Of a DNA stretch of 64,000 nucleotides, positions 8,193-17,300 are shown one piece after another. Below the pieces are notes generated by a model that was not told the origin of the DNA, did no database searches, and was given only the letters and a program-made list of their open reading frames with translations. This DNA comes from UBA5078 sp033721235. GTDB taxonomy: Bacteria > Pseudomonadota > Gammaproteobacteria > Pseudomonadales > Pseudohongiellaceae. Positions within the stretch are counted from its first letter, which is position 1. Each line of letters opens with the position of its first letter. Location of the stretch: positions 62,001 through 126,000 of the forward strand of contig JAWWAY010000008.1 in the NCBI GenBank assembly GCA_033721235.1. Direction: 5' to 3'. The position numbers were made by a program, and so were the translations under genes.

Positions 8193-10940
8193 ATGCTGTC
8201 AGACGTACAACTCATATTGGTGGATGGCTCTTCTTACTTGTTCAGAGCATTCCACGCCCTACCTCCCTTAGTTAACAGTAAGCGACAGCCTACTGGAGCT
8301 ATCAAGGGAGTCATCAATATGATTCGTAGTTTGGTGAAGCAATACCCCGATTCCTATATCGCGGTGGTATTCGATGCTAAAGGCAAAACTTTCCGCAGCG
8401 ATATGTATAGCGAGTACAAGGCCCACCGCCCCCCAATGCCTGACGAGCTGCGAAGTCAGATTGAGCCCATCCACGCCATTATTAGAGCTATGGGTTTGCC
8501 CTTATTAGTAGTGGACGGGGTCGAGGCCGACGACGTCATCGGCACTCTGGCAAGTCAGGCAAGCGATGCCAAAATTAATACCTTAATTTCTACCGGCGAT
8601 AAAGATCTCGCACAACTGGTGAACGATCGTGTTTGTCTTCTCAACACAATGACCAATGAGTTTCTCGATATCGAGGGGGTGAATAAGAAGTTTGGTCTGC
8701 CGCCTGAAACGATTGTCGAGTATTTAGGCTTGATGGGCGATAAGGCTGACAATATTCCAGGCGTTCCGGGTGTGGGGCCAAAGACCGCGCTGAAATGGCT
8801 ACAAGAGTATGGCTCTATCGAATCTCTAATTGCCAACGCGGACAAGATTAAAGGCAAAATTGGTGAACGACTTCGTGAGAATATAGAACTTCTATCACTT
8901 TCGCGTGAATTGGCCACAATTAAGTGCGATGTGCCGCTAGATGTCAGCATTTCGGAGCTGGTGCATGAAGAAGAACAGCTCGATCAGTTGCTGGCGCTCT
9001 ATCAAGAATACGAGTTCAAGAGTTGGGTGAAAGAGGCTGAAGAAAAAGGGGCCACTCCGAGTGATGTTCAGGAAATCCTCGAGTCTGATAGCGAGAGTTC
9101 GGAAGCTGAAGGGGTTCAGGCTCTGGCTGCTGAGACTAAGACCATGCTTGTGCTTAAGGACGAGCAGCTGGATGCATGTCTAGCCGAGCTAAAGAGCAAT
9201 AACGCAGTCGCCATCCATATAGAGGACGATGGCGAGCATTATATGAGTGCCAATATCGTATCTGTGTCGCTGTGTGTGCAGCCGGGTGAGAGTTACTATA
9301 TCCCCTTAGGACATGACTCCTTGGAGTTTCCCGATCAGCTCGATAGGCCACAAGTTTTGGAGCGCTTAAAGCCTCTATTACAAGAGCGCGCGCTGCGAAA
9401 GTATACCCACGACGCCAAGCGGCACGCCCACCTTCTGGCTAATGCCAATATCCAACTACAGGGGGTCGTATTCGATAGTTTGACTGCCTCCTATGTACTT
9501 AACTCGGTAAGTTCCAAGCATGATCTGCGCGCTATCGCCCATGATCAATTGCAGTACAGGCTGGCCAGTGAAGAAGAATTGCTTGGCAAGGGTAAGGGCA
9601 AGCTGCGCTTCAGTCAGCTAAACATAGAGGCGGCAAGCGAGCACGGCGCCAAGCAGGCTGATGTGGTATACAGACTTCAGTCTGTATTGTCCAAAGCCTT
9701 GGCTGATACTGGCGAGCTTGCGGGGCTGTATAAGTATTATGAGTTGTCACTGTCTCCGGTACTCATGACCATGGAGCGCAACGGTATTCGTGTGAATGCC
9801 GATATGCTAGCCAAGCAGAGCCATGCAATTGGGGAGAGATTGATAGAGCTTGAGCGTACTGCATTCGAAATGGCTGGTGAAGAGTTTAATCTTAGCTCTC
9901 CCAAGCAGCTCCAAAGCATTTTTTACGAAAAGCTGAAGCTTCCGGTGCTAAAGAAGACTCCCAAGGGCCAACCCTCAACTGCCGAGCCAGTGCTGCAGGA
10001 GTTAGCCTTGGACTACGAGCTGCCAAAACTCATTATCGATTACCGCGGGCTCAGTAAATTAAAATCAACCTATACGGATAAGCTGCCTCAGGATATTCAG
10101 GGCAGTACGGGGCGAATTCACTCTCGCTTCCAGCAGGCCGTTACGGCGACAGGGCGCCTATCCTCCACGGACCCTAATTTACAAAACATTCCCATTCGTA
10201 CCGAAGAGGGTCGCAAGATACGTCAGGCCTTTATCGCTAAAGACGGCTATAAATTGCTTGCTGCCGACTACTCCCAAGTGGAACTTCGCATCATGGCCCA
10301 CCTGTCAGAGGATGCGGGTTTGCTACGGGCGTTCTCTAATGCTCAAGACGTGCACAAGGCTACGGCATCGGACGTATTCGGCGTGCCACTTGAGGAGGTT
10401 AGCGCGCAGCAGCGACGCAGTGCCAAGGCCATTAATTTCGGTTTGATCTATGGTATGTCCGCCTTTGGCTTGGCAAAGCAAATAGGTGTGGAGCGCGCGC
10501 AGGCGCAAGAGTATGTGGATCTGTACTTTAAGAAGTACCCAGGCGTACAAGACTATATGGAGCAGATTCAAGCGTTTGCCGATGAGCATGGCTATGTCGA
10601 GACGCTCTTTGGGCGCCGGTTGTACTTGCCCGATATTCACGCAGGCAATGGCATGCTGCGGAAGGCCGCGCAACGCACAGCTATCAACGCGCCAATGCAG
10701 GGAACCGCCGCCGACATCATCAAACAGGCCATGGTCGATATTGCCCATTGGTTAGACACGAAGGCAGTGGACGCAAGAATGGTGTTACAGGTGCACGATG
10801 AGCTCGTGTTTGAAGTCGCCGAGTCCGATATAGACCTATTGGCTGAAGGGGTGCGCTTTAGAATGACTAGCGCTGCGGCTTTGCAGGTACCACTGATTGT
10901 CGATATTGGCGTAGGCGATAATTGGGATCAGGCGCACTAG
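8193..10940 (+). CDS. polA: DNA polymerase I, with degenerate 3'-5' exonuclease domain
   Basis: The 915-residue protein fills RNA-primer gaps and repairs DNA. It has the N-terminal 5'-3' exonuclease (about residues 1-290, with VDGSSYLFRAFHA and the EADDVIGTLA region), a central exonuclease-like domain (about 310-500) and the polymerase domain (about 510-915, with DYSQVELR, the O-helix RRSAKAINFGLIYG and HDELVFE). The polymerase parts follow E. coli PolA very closely. In the central domain, by eye alignment to E. coli, D355 becomes H342, D424 becomes H411, Y497 becomes H484 and D501 becomes Q488, while E357 is kept as E344. Proofreading is therefore probably lost. It lies 40 bp after znuA and ends convergently with engB. 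Confidence 0.96.
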   Translation: MLSDVQLILVDGSSYLFRAFHALPPLVNSKRQPTGAIKGVINMIRSLVKQYPDSYIAVVFDAKGKTFRSDMYSEYKAHRPPMPDELRSQIEPIHAIIRAMGLPLLVVDGVEADDVIGTLASQASDAKINTLISTGDKDLAQLVNDRVCLLNTMTNEFLDIEGVNKKFGLPPETIVEYLGLMGDKADNIPGVPGVGPKTALKWLQEYGSIESLIANADKIKGKIGERLRENIELLSLSRELATIKCDVPLDVSISELVHEEEQLDQLLALYQEYEFKSWVKEAEEKGATPSDVQEILESDSESSEAEGVQALAAETKTMLVLKDEQLDACLAELKSNNAVAIHIEDDGEHYMSANIVSVSLCVQPGESYYIPLGHDSLEFPDQLDRPQVLERLKPLLQERALRKYTHDAKRHAHLLANANIQLQGVVFDSLTASYVLNSVSSKHDLRAIAHDQLQYRLASEEELLGKGKGKLRFSQLNIEAASEHGAKQADVVYRLQSVLSKALADTGELAGLYKYYELSLSPVLMTMERNGIRVNADMLAKQSHAIGERLIELERTAFEMAGEEFNLSSPKQLQSIFYEKLKLPVLKKTPKGQPSTAEPVLQELALDYELPKLIIDYRGLSKLKSTYTDKLPQDIQGSTGRIHSRFQQAVTATGRLSSTDPNLQNIPIRTEEGRKIRQAFIAKDGYKLLAADYSQVELRIMAHLSEDAGLLRAFSNAQDVHKATASDVFGVPLEEVSAQQRRSAKAINFGLIYGMSAFGLAKQIGVERAQAQEYVDLYFKKYPGVQDYMEQIQAFADEHGYVETLFGRRLYLPDIHAGNGMLRKAAQRTAINAPMQGTAADIIKQAMVDIAHWLDTKAVDARMVLQVHDELVFEVAESDIDLLAEGVRFRMTSAAALQVPLIVDIGVGDNWDQAH

Positions 10941-10946
10941 TGGCGC

Positions 10947-11546
10947 CTATTCTGTAGGCTGCAGCCACTCGTTGAGCTTCGCCTCCAGTGTTTGTACGCC
11001 AGTCTTCTTGAGGGACGAAAATAGTTGGATGCTGGCTAGTGGGTAGTCTGCCAATTGTTTTTTGGCTCCCAACAAGGCGTTTTGCGCGGCGCCTCTCTTC
11101 AGTTTATCGGCTTTAGTCAGCATTATATGGATAGGCAGCTCTGCCTGTGCCGACCAATCGATCATCATCATGTCGAAGTCTTTAAAAGCGTGGCGCACGT
11201 CTGTTAGCAGTATCAAGCCGGTCAATGCCTCGCGCTCATTAAGATATTGCTCCAAGTGTTTTTGCCATTGGTCTTTTACGGCCAGTGGCACCTTGGCGAA
11301 ACCGTAACCAGGTAGGTCCACCAGGTAGCGCCCTTCCCCTAACTCAAAGTAATTAATTAACTGGGTGCGCCCTGGGGTTTTACTCGTTCTCGCCAACCGT
11401 GCCTGATTGGTCAGGGTATTGATCGCGCTGGATTTGCCCGCGTTAGAGCGACCAGCGAAAGCCACCTCTCTCAAGCTGTCTTGCGGACAGTCATCAAGGC
11501 GCACGGCGCTGGTGGTAAACTTGGCGAGTTGGTAATTCATAGTCAA
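10947..11546 (-). CDS. engB: Ribosome-biogenesis GTPase EngB/YihA/YsxC
   Basis: EngB is a small essential GTPase that assists assembly of the large ribosomal subunit. The 199-residue protein shows G1 (GRSNAGKSSAINTL), the switch I threonine in TPGRTQLINYF, G3 (DLPGYGFAKV), G4 (TKADKL) and the usual closing region. The gene is convergent with polA, the stops being only a few bases apart, which repeats the polA-engB neighbourhood known in Pseudomonas. Two possible starts, at the first or third codon, both ATG, differ by only two residues. Confidence 0.95.
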   Translation of the reverse strand: MTMNYQLAKFTTSAVRLDDCPQDSLREVAFAGRSNAGKSSAINTLTNQARLARTSKTPGRTQLINYFELGEGRYLVDLPGYGFAKVPLAVKDQWQKHLEQYLNEREALTGLILLTDVRHAFKDFDMMMIDWSAQAELPIHIMLTKADKLKRGAAQNALLGAKKQLADYPLASIQLFSSLKKTGVQTLEAKLNEWLQPTE

Positions 11547-11901
11547 AAATCCAGTGTGGTGACAATGCCCTAGCGGCGGCTCTTTATTGACCCAGCAGAG
11601 CGAACTGTCGGGCGAGGGGCCTTAGATACAGCATGCTAGAGGCTGGTGCAAGTCTATTGCGACTGATACTAGCGCCAATTCTATTACCTCTTTCATAATA
11701 AAGCCTCGATTTATTAGCCGCCTAAGGGGCCAATTCATAGAGTAATGCTAGCGAATGGGATATAATTCACCGCCTCATAAGCCGCGAACCAAGCTGTTTA
11801 GCGGAAATTGCGCTTAGAGCAGGTAGTATTTAAGTCGCTCATTAAGTCGCCGTTAAGTCGAATCTATTAGTATTAAGTAACTTTAGGAAGTTGGACTATC
11901 C
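11547..11901. other. Divergent intergenic region upstream of cytochrome c4
   Basis: No gene is visible in this stretch of about 355 bases. It must contain promoters for engB and for the cytochrome c4 gene. A perfect TATAAT occurs at 11761-11766, in plus orientation, but a matching -35 is not evident at 16-18 bases. If it is the -10 of the cytochrome gene, the 5' leader would be about 130 bases. Confidence 0.35.
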
Positions 11902-12528
11902 ATGAAAATACAAGCCACAAAGACCGTATTGACCCTGTTATCCACTATGACTCTAGCGCTATTTGCGGGTACGACTTACGCGCAAGGTAATGCCGATGCA
12001 GGCGAGAGCAAGGCTGCTGTTTGTGGCTCTTGCCACGGCGCCGACGGAAATAGCACTATTCCTGGTAACCCAAAACTAGCCGGCCAAAATGCTAGCTATC
12101 TCATTAAGCAAATGGAAGATATTCAAAGCGGAGCACGTGAAGTCATGCTCATGTCTGGAATATTGAACAATCTGGATGAGCAGGATTTTGCCGACATCGC
12201 AGCTTTCTATGAAGCTCAGGAGCCCAGCATTGGTGCCGCAGACCCCGAGCTTGTTGAGCTTGGCGAAAGCATCTATAGAACGGGTATCAGCTCTTTGAAC
12301 GTAGCGGCGTGTACTGCATGTCACTCTCCTACGGGTCAGGGTAACGCTCAGGCCGGTTTCCCAGCGCTAAGCGGACAACACGTTGAATACACTGCCGCCC
12401 AGTTGAAAGCATTCCGTTCAAAAGCACGAACAAACGATGGCAGCTCCATGCCTATGCAGATTGTGACTGAACGCTTGACTGATAAAGAAATCGACGCGCT
12501 AGCAAGCTATATTTCTGGCCTGCATTAA
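11902..12528 (+). CDS. Cytochrome c4, diheme periplasmic electron carrier
   Basis: Cytochrome c4 ferries electrons from the bc1 complex to terminal oxidases. A signal peptide covers about residues 1-27 (ending TYAQ). Two similar class I cytochrome c domains follow, with heme motifs CGSCH (41-45) and CTACH (137-141); methionine ligand candidates stand in VMLMSG and SMPMQIV. The 208-residue length fits the family. In the Pseudomonas chromosome the same gene lies between engB and dsbA, and the arrangement is repeated here. Its electron partner may be the oxidase at the left end of the window. Confidence 0.94.
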   Translation: MKIQATKTVLTLLSTMTLALFAGTTYAQGNADAGESKAAVCGSCHGADGNSTIPGNPKLAGQNASYLIKQMEDIQSGAREVMLMSGILNNLDEQDFADIAAFYEAQEPSIGAADPELVELGESIYRTGISSLNVAACTACHSPTGQGNAQAGFPALSGQHVEYTAAQLKAFRSKARTNDGSSMPMQIVTERLTDKEIDALASYISGLH

Positions 12529-12537
12529 TCGTTTGGC

Positions 12538-12567
12538 AAATCTTGCGACCTTGTAAGGGCAAGATTT
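12538..12567 (+). terminator. Hairpin after cytochrome c4 gene
   Basis: A perfect 9-bp stem, AAATCTTGC and GCAAGATTT, encloses a 12-base loop and starts 10 bases after the cytochrome stop codon. No T-run follows directly, so it may act as a weak terminator or as a stabilising 3' structure between this gene and dsbA. Confidence 0.4.
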
Positions 12568-12636
12568 ACGGCAAATAGCGGTCTTTTACTGCAGCCAAAC
12601 TAGATTAGCGTTTTCTATATTGAGAGGAGCATTAAA

Positions 12637-13281
12637 ATGCATAAGAGAATTAAGCAGTTATTAGCAGTCCTGTTGTTAGCACCGCTGGCATTTGCCGTTG
12701 TTGCGCAGCCGGAGAAGTATGTAGCCGGCACGCACTATACCGTGCTCCCAACTGCTGTTAAGACCAATGACCCCAGCAAAATAGAAGTAGTAGAAGTATT
12801 CTGGTATGGCTGTTCACACTGTTTCCGCTTCGAGCCACTCATCGAAAACTGGGAAGCCTCTATTCCTGCTGACGTTGATTTCGTGCGTTTTCCAGGCATG
12901 TGGAACGATCTAATGAAGATCCACGCTCAGGTTTTTTACGCGGCAGAAGCATTAGGAAAGCTGGAAGAGCTACATTCCCCTATTTTTGATGCCATCAATA
13001 TTCAGGGCAATCGCCTAGCGACGGAGCAGCAAATTGCTGCGCTATTTGCAGAACACGGTGGCGTCAGCGCCGAGGAGTTCTCTAAGGCGTTCAATTCTTT
13101 CTCTGTACGCACTAAGGTGAATCAAGCCGAAGCTAAGATGCGCGAGTATCAAGTTCGCAGTACACCGAATATGGTGGTGAACGGTAAGTATCTTATCTCT
13201 ACAGGTGAGTCTGTTCGCACCCAAGAAGAAATGCTAGAAGTGGTCGATTTCTTGGTGAACAAAGAAAGAACATCTAGCTAG
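12637..13281 (+). CDS. dsbA: Thiol:disulfide interchange protein DsbA
   Basis: DsbA introduces disulfide bonds into exported proteins in the periplasm. Residues 1-23 form a signal peptide. The thioredoxin-fold active site is at residues 59-62 in FWYGCSHCFRFEP, so the dipeptide between the cysteines is Ser-His, where many DsbA proteins have Pro-His. The cis-proline loop is visible as RSTPNMVVNGKY. The 214-residue length is normal. AGGAGC precedes the start by eight bases. Its substrates may include proteins secreted by the type II system encoded downstream. Confidence 0.94.
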   Translation: MHKRIKQLLAVLLLAPLAFAVVAQPEKYVAGTHYTVLPTAVKTNDPSKIEVVEVFWYGCSHCFRFEPLIENWEASIPADVDFVRFPGMWNDLMKIHAQVFYAAEALGKLEELHSPIFDAINIQGNRLATEQQIAALFAEHGGVSAEEFSKAFNSFSVRTKVNQAEAKMREYQVRSTPNMVVNGKYLISTGESVRTQEEMLEVVDFLVNKERTSS

Positions 13282-13307
13282 TAAGGCGCAACTTCGCGTC
13301 AAAACAT

Positions 13308-13346
13308 AACCCTCATTATGGCAAATTAGCTGCTGTAGTGAGGGTT
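13308..13346 (+). terminator. Possible terminator-like inverted repeat after dsbA
   Basis: The arms AACCCTCA and TGAGGGTT are exact complements separated by 23 bases and lie 27 bp after the dsbA stop codon. A short T-rich stretch follows, but the loop is long, so the termination role is uncertain. Confidence 0.3.
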
Positions 13347-13391
13347 TGTAGTTTATGCTAGCTGCTTAATTCCTGCCTAAGAGCCAAAATA

Positions 13392-15380
13392 ATGAGCCAA
13401 AGGAATACTGATAGCGTAGAAGCCGAACGATGGAAGCGCAAATTTCTCGATGCCCTAGAGGATCAGGAAAAGCGTGAAAAGAGTTTCAATAACCGCATTA
13501 AATTACTTCGCCGAGGGCTGGTAGGTGTCAGCCTTGCTGGTGATGGCCTCGACCCTGACCTTGATAAAGAGCTAGCGTCCTTACGCTCAAGCCTGCGGGC
13601 CGAAGAGAGTGAGGCGGGTTTTGAGGTCCTCTTCGAGCGCATTGAGAAATCAGTGCTTCGCCTTGATACCCGCAAAGAACAAAGCAGCGAAGCCTTACAA
13701 TCGGCACTCAATACCAGTGTGGCTCAGCTTCAATCTCTGGACTTGCCTCGAGATAAAAAGCGCAGTATTCGCAAATATGCCAAGTCGCTGCCCTCGCGAA
13801 TACGAGATAGTCAAAACCATCCGGAGCTCATAGTTGAGTATCTCGAACTCTTAAAGAGTGTTGTCGAAGCTCTTTCTGGGCATCAAGACAAGGTTGAGGA
13901 GACCGAGAAAGTAGGCTTCTGGCGTAGTTTCTTGACCGGAGGTAAAGAGGCTCAAGCAGAGAACGAAGCGAGCCAAGAAGAGAGCGTTGCTGACACCCCG
14001 ACCTTAACTCCAAGCCCTGCCAATAAAGCCGCTGCACTCGATACGCCGGCGCTAATTCAGCGAACGACAATAGAGCAAGGCGCTCAAGACAGCGAGCACT
14101 CGGCTGAGGCGCGTGGCGAGCGAGACAGCAATGACACCGGCGAGCCAGAGCCCAGCGATCTTGATCTGTCGGATTTGAGCCAAAAGCCTAGTTCCAGCCA
14201 TGAAAGCTCTCATAGTGCGCCTGTTCGCACACAGACACAGTCTGAGCAAGCCAAGGAAGGAGCGCCCAATACCCTCGTTGAGCCGGAATCTGAGCCCGGT
14301 TTCTCTGCGATAGCCAATCACGCCGAACCGGCCTTGCTCAGAATCTTGGAAAACATCTATGTCTCTGAGAAATCCGAGGCATTAGCCCGAAAGATAAAAA
14401 CTAAGGTTGCCTCTGGGCTTAATTGGTATGAGTTTGTTGCGGTTTTGGAAGACATATCTGCGGTTATTACCTCATCCCTAGGTCAAGAAAGAGAAGAGTT
14501 CCAACAGTTCCTCAATGAGCTTAATTCTAGTCTCGAACAGGTGCAGGAATACGTTAAGACCTCTCGTGAGAGTGATGGTAAGAATCGCGAATCCGACCAG
14601 GCCCTGGATGAGGAAGTCAGAACTCAAGTAGCAGATATCGCTGAATCTGTGCGCACGGCAGAGAATATTCAAGAGCTTAAAACGTCCGTGCAAGGACAGT
14701 TAGAAAACATTATTGAGTCAATGGATAGCTTTAAAGCCATCAAACAAGAGCACCATGAAGCAAGCGATGAGCGCACACAAGCGCTTGAAGAGCGCATAAA
14801 AGTGATGGAAAAAGAGTCCGTCGAGTTGAAAAACAGCCTAGCGCAACAGGAAGAAAACGCCTTGAAAGATGCGCTCACTGGCCTACCGAACCGAGCCGCT
14901 TACGATAAATGGGTAAAACAAGAACTGCCTGAAGCCCTGAATAGCCAGCCCGATAACGCCATAGTAAGCGTTTGCGATGTCGACCATTTCAAGAATATCA
15001 ACGACACTTATGGGCATCTAGCCGGCGACAAAGTGCTGAAGATATTAGCGAAGGAAATACGCAAGAGAATACGCGAGCAAGATTTTCTCGCTCGCTATGG
15101 GGGCGAAGAATTTGTGCTCATCATGCCTAATACTCCGATAGAGCAAGCCGCTGAGTTCATGGAGCCTATACGCGAAGCTATAGCTCAGTGCCCCTTTCAC
15201 TTCAAAGAGCAGCAGGTCCAAATAACCATGTCCTTTGGGCTGGCCGAGTACCGGGAAGGCAGTAAGATTGAGCAAGTCTTTGAAAGAGCAGATAAGGCCC
15301 TCTATCGGGCTAAAGACTCGGGCCGCAACAGGGTTTGCCTCGAAAACGAGCCAAACAGCGATGAAAACCCAAGCGATTAA
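13392..15380 (+). CDS. Diguanylate cyclase, DgcP-like, with long coiled-coil N-terminus
   Basis: The C-terminal GGDEF domain (about residues 490-650) should make cyclic di-GMP from two GTP. The signature is GGEEF near residue 573, and an allosteric inhibitory RxxD site is present as REQD five residues before it. There is no signal peptide or membrane helix. The first 480 residues are mostly helical and charged: a conserved block at about 1-165, a low-complexity acidic linker (about 190-310), a second conserved block (about 310-400) and a coiled coil before the GGDEF domain. Position after cytochrome c4 and dsbA matches DgcP of Pseudomonas, a pole-located cyclase linked to biofilm formation; this equivalence is inferred from synteny and architecture. 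Confidence 0.85.
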   Translation: MSQRNTDSVEAERWKRKFLDALEDQEKREKSFNNRIKLLRRGLVGVSLAGDGLDPDLDKELASLRSSLRAEESEAGFEVLFERIEKSVLRLDTRKEQSSEALQSALNTSVAQLQSLDLPRDKKRSIRKYAKSLPSRIRDSQNHPELIVEYLELLKSVVEALSGHQDKVEETEKVGFWRSFLTGGKEAQAENEASQEESVADTPTLTPSPANKAAALDTPALIQRTTIEQGAQDSEHSAEARGERDSNDTGEPEPSDLDLSDLSQKPSSSHESSHSAPVRTQTQSEQAKEGAPNTLVEPESEPGFSAIANHAEPALLRILENIYVSEKSEALARKIKTKVASGLNWYEFVAVLEDISAVITSSLGQEREEFQQFLNELNSSLEQVQEYVKTSRESDGKNRESDQALDEEVRTQVADIAESVRTAENIQELKTSVQGQLENIIESMDSFKAIKQEHHEASDERTQALEERIKVMEKESVELKNSLAQQEENALKDALTGLPNRAAYDKWVKQELPEALNSQPDNAIVSVCDVDHFKNINDTYGHLAGDKVLKILAKEIRKRIREQDFLARYGGEEFVLIMPNTPIEQAAEFMEPIREAIAQCPFHFKEQQVQITMSFGLAEYREGSKIEQVFERADKALYRAKDSGRNRVCLENEPNSDENPSD

Positions 15381-15441
15381 AACTATTTGCCCCATCAATA
15401 CGTCAAACAAACGGCCACAAACCCTATAAGCTCAAGCCCAT

Positions 15442-16728
15442 ATGACCATAGACAGTAAACTAAGCATTAGCCAGAAGCTTCAGCAGCGCGCCAGTATCGC
15501 TTGGCAACAGCTCTTAAGCTCTCCCCTGCTTGCTCCAAAGTCGATGACTATCGATGCAACGGTTCTACTTTTTGACAACTGTGTATGCAATGTAGAAACA
15601 GGTCGTACGCAAACCATTAGCGAGCTAAACGCCGCGGAGCTTGCTAGCGCCGTCGCTGAACTATTGCCCCAAAGTGAGCATCCTCTCAGTGTGCGGCTAT
15701 TATTGCCCCCGCAAGACTTTTTGACTACAGAGGTCCATCTTCCTGCAATATCCGGAGAAGCTCTGCGCTCGGCCATCGCGCTACAAAGCGCCGTCCTAAT
15801 ACCCAGCTATGAGGCTGAGCTAAGCTTTAGCATAGGGTCCAAACTAAGTGAGTCTGATAGACGCCAAGTAGTCTGGGTCAATACCGCAAAAATCGACCAT
15901 TACTATAGTGAGTTCAAAGAGCGAGGCATCTTTCTAGCGGACGTCGCCCCGCGAGCGGCGGCTCAAGCCAGTAACGCTCAAGCGCAAACCCTATTGGATG
16001 AAGACAGCACTACTATTACTTTAGTGAGCTCTGTGAATGGTCTTATTAGCAGCTGGCAACAAATTGAAAAAGCCGACTTAGAAGAGCCCCACTTTAAAGC
16101 TCAGTGGGAACAGGCTCTGCTACAGGCCGGTGAACAAAATATACTGACTTGCCGCAGCGCTGAGGACTACCACAGCCTGTTGTCATCAGATTACCAACAC
16201 CCCTATTCATTTGTACCGCGTGCGGCCAAGCAGGTGGCCAATGAAAAGGTCAAAGGCAAGCGAACCATCGTTGCCGCTGCTGCAAGTATCGTCTTGGTGC
16301 TACTGGCAATGAGCCCGTTCCTGTTTCAAACAATACAAAAAAGCCGCTTACAGTCACAACTGGCGCAAGCGCGTGTTCAGTCTGCCGAAGCAAGAGAAAA
16401 CCAAGCAATAGTTCGTGACTTCGAAAGCGAATGGGGAGCCTTGACGGAGTTTCCAGTGCAGGACATTTCCGTCATGCTGTTAGCACTGCAACAGGAACTT
16501 AGCCCCAGTGTGCTGAGCTCTTTAGAGGTCGATGAGGGGGTAGTGGAAATTGAGGGTGAAAGCCCAGACCCTCAAAGCATACTCCAACGCTTAGAGCAAA
16601 ACCCAGCGTTTGCGGGTGTAGACTTTTCTCGCGCCACTAATAATAACCGCTACTATATCGAGATGCGTCTAAGCACTGTTGATTTCGATAGTTATAGGCA
16701 GTGGTATTTCCCAGATGAACGGCGTTAA
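15442..16728 (+). CDS. gspL: Type II secretion inner-membrane protein GspL-like
   Basis: GspL links the cytoplasmic ATPase GspE to the periplasmic parts of the type II secretion machine. The 428-residue protein has a cytoplasmic actin-like half (about 1-265), one membrane helix (about 274-294, within TIVAAAASIVLVLLAMSPFL), a coiled-coil stretch and a small periplasmic ferredoxin-like domain at the end. Sequence conservation in this family is low, so the call depends on topology and on its place as first gene of the operon, 14 bp before gspM. A PilM/PilN-like origin would give the same picture. Confidence 0.8.
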   Translation: MTIDSKLSISQKLQQRASIAWQQLLSSPLLAPKSMTIDATVLLFDNCVCNVETGRTQTISELNAAELASAVAELLPQSEHPLSVRLLLPPQDFLTTEVHLPAISGEALRSAIALQSAVLIPSYEAELSFSIGSKLSESDRRQVVWVNTAKIDHYYSEFKERGIFLADVAPRAAAQASNAQAQTLLDEDSTTITLVSSVNGLISSWQQIEKADLEEPHFKAQWEQALLQAGEQNILTCRSAEDYHSLLSSDYQHPYSFVPRAAKQVANEKVKGKRTIVAAAASIVLVLLAMSPFLFQTIQKSRLQSQLAQARVQSAEARENQAIVRDFESEWGALTEFPVQDISVMLLALQQELSPSVLSSLEVDEGVVEIEGESPDPQSILQRLEQNPAFAGVDFSRATNNNRYYIEMRLSTVDFDSYRQWYFPDERR

Positions 16729-16742
16729 GGCAGGCGATATCA

Positions 16743-17300
16743 ATGACTAAAAGAGAAAAAAATATTCTATTGCTGGCCGCCGTTGTTGCCGTAGTGTTCG
16801 CTATTACCCAAGGCTTTCCTTTACTGAAAGAAAAGTACACGCAGAACAAGGCAGAAATTGCGCAAATAAAATCCGATATAGAACGCGAACGACGCCTATT
16901 CGCTGACAGCGAAATCTGGCAAGAAAGACGCCTGAATACAGATCAAGAACTAGAGAACTTAAGACAGCTCACTGTTCAGGAAACTACAGTTCCACTCATT
17001 AGCGCTAATCTACAAAGAGTTGTGAGGACCCACGCTAATAATGCAGGTCTCAATATCACTTCCAGCAAGCTGGCAGAGTCTATGCGTTCGGACGGTTGGC
17101 TGCTAGTGGAGCAAGAGCTATCCATACAAACAGATGACCAAAGTAATATTCTAGGTTTTTTGCGCAGCGTAGAGAACTCCACTCCTAAGCTTGGCATTAG
17201 CGCCTTTAGCCTGCGGCGTAACCGCAACCGCTATGCGGGAACCATTACTGTGGTGGGCTTTAGCCGAGCTAGTATTGAACGGGAGAGTGGCGATGTCTGA
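16743..17300 (+). CDS. gspM: Type II secretion protein GspM-like
   Basis: GspM is a bitopic inner-membrane partner of GspL. The protein has 185 residues, with a very short cytoplasmic start, one helix at about residues 6-24 (NILLLAAVVAVVFAITQ), a coiled coil (about 30-75) and a periplasmic ferredoxin-like domain ending in TITVVGFSRA. It overlaps gspE by 8 bp. The assignment rests on size, topology and context as much as on sequence. Confidence 0.8.
   Translation: MTKREKNILLLAAVVAVVFAITQGFPLLKEKYTQNKAEIAQIKSDIERERRLFADSEIWQERRLNTDQELENLRQLTVQETTVPLISANLQRVVRTHANNAGLNITSSKLAESMRSDGWLLVEQELSIQTDDQSNILGFLRSVENSTPKLGISAFSLRRNRNRYAGTITVVGFSRASIERESGDV

Noticed and set aside
17191..17292. A 34-codon longer start for gspE
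   Set aside because: It would overlap gspM heavily and adds residues not typical for GspE; the ATG at 17293 fits the usual length.
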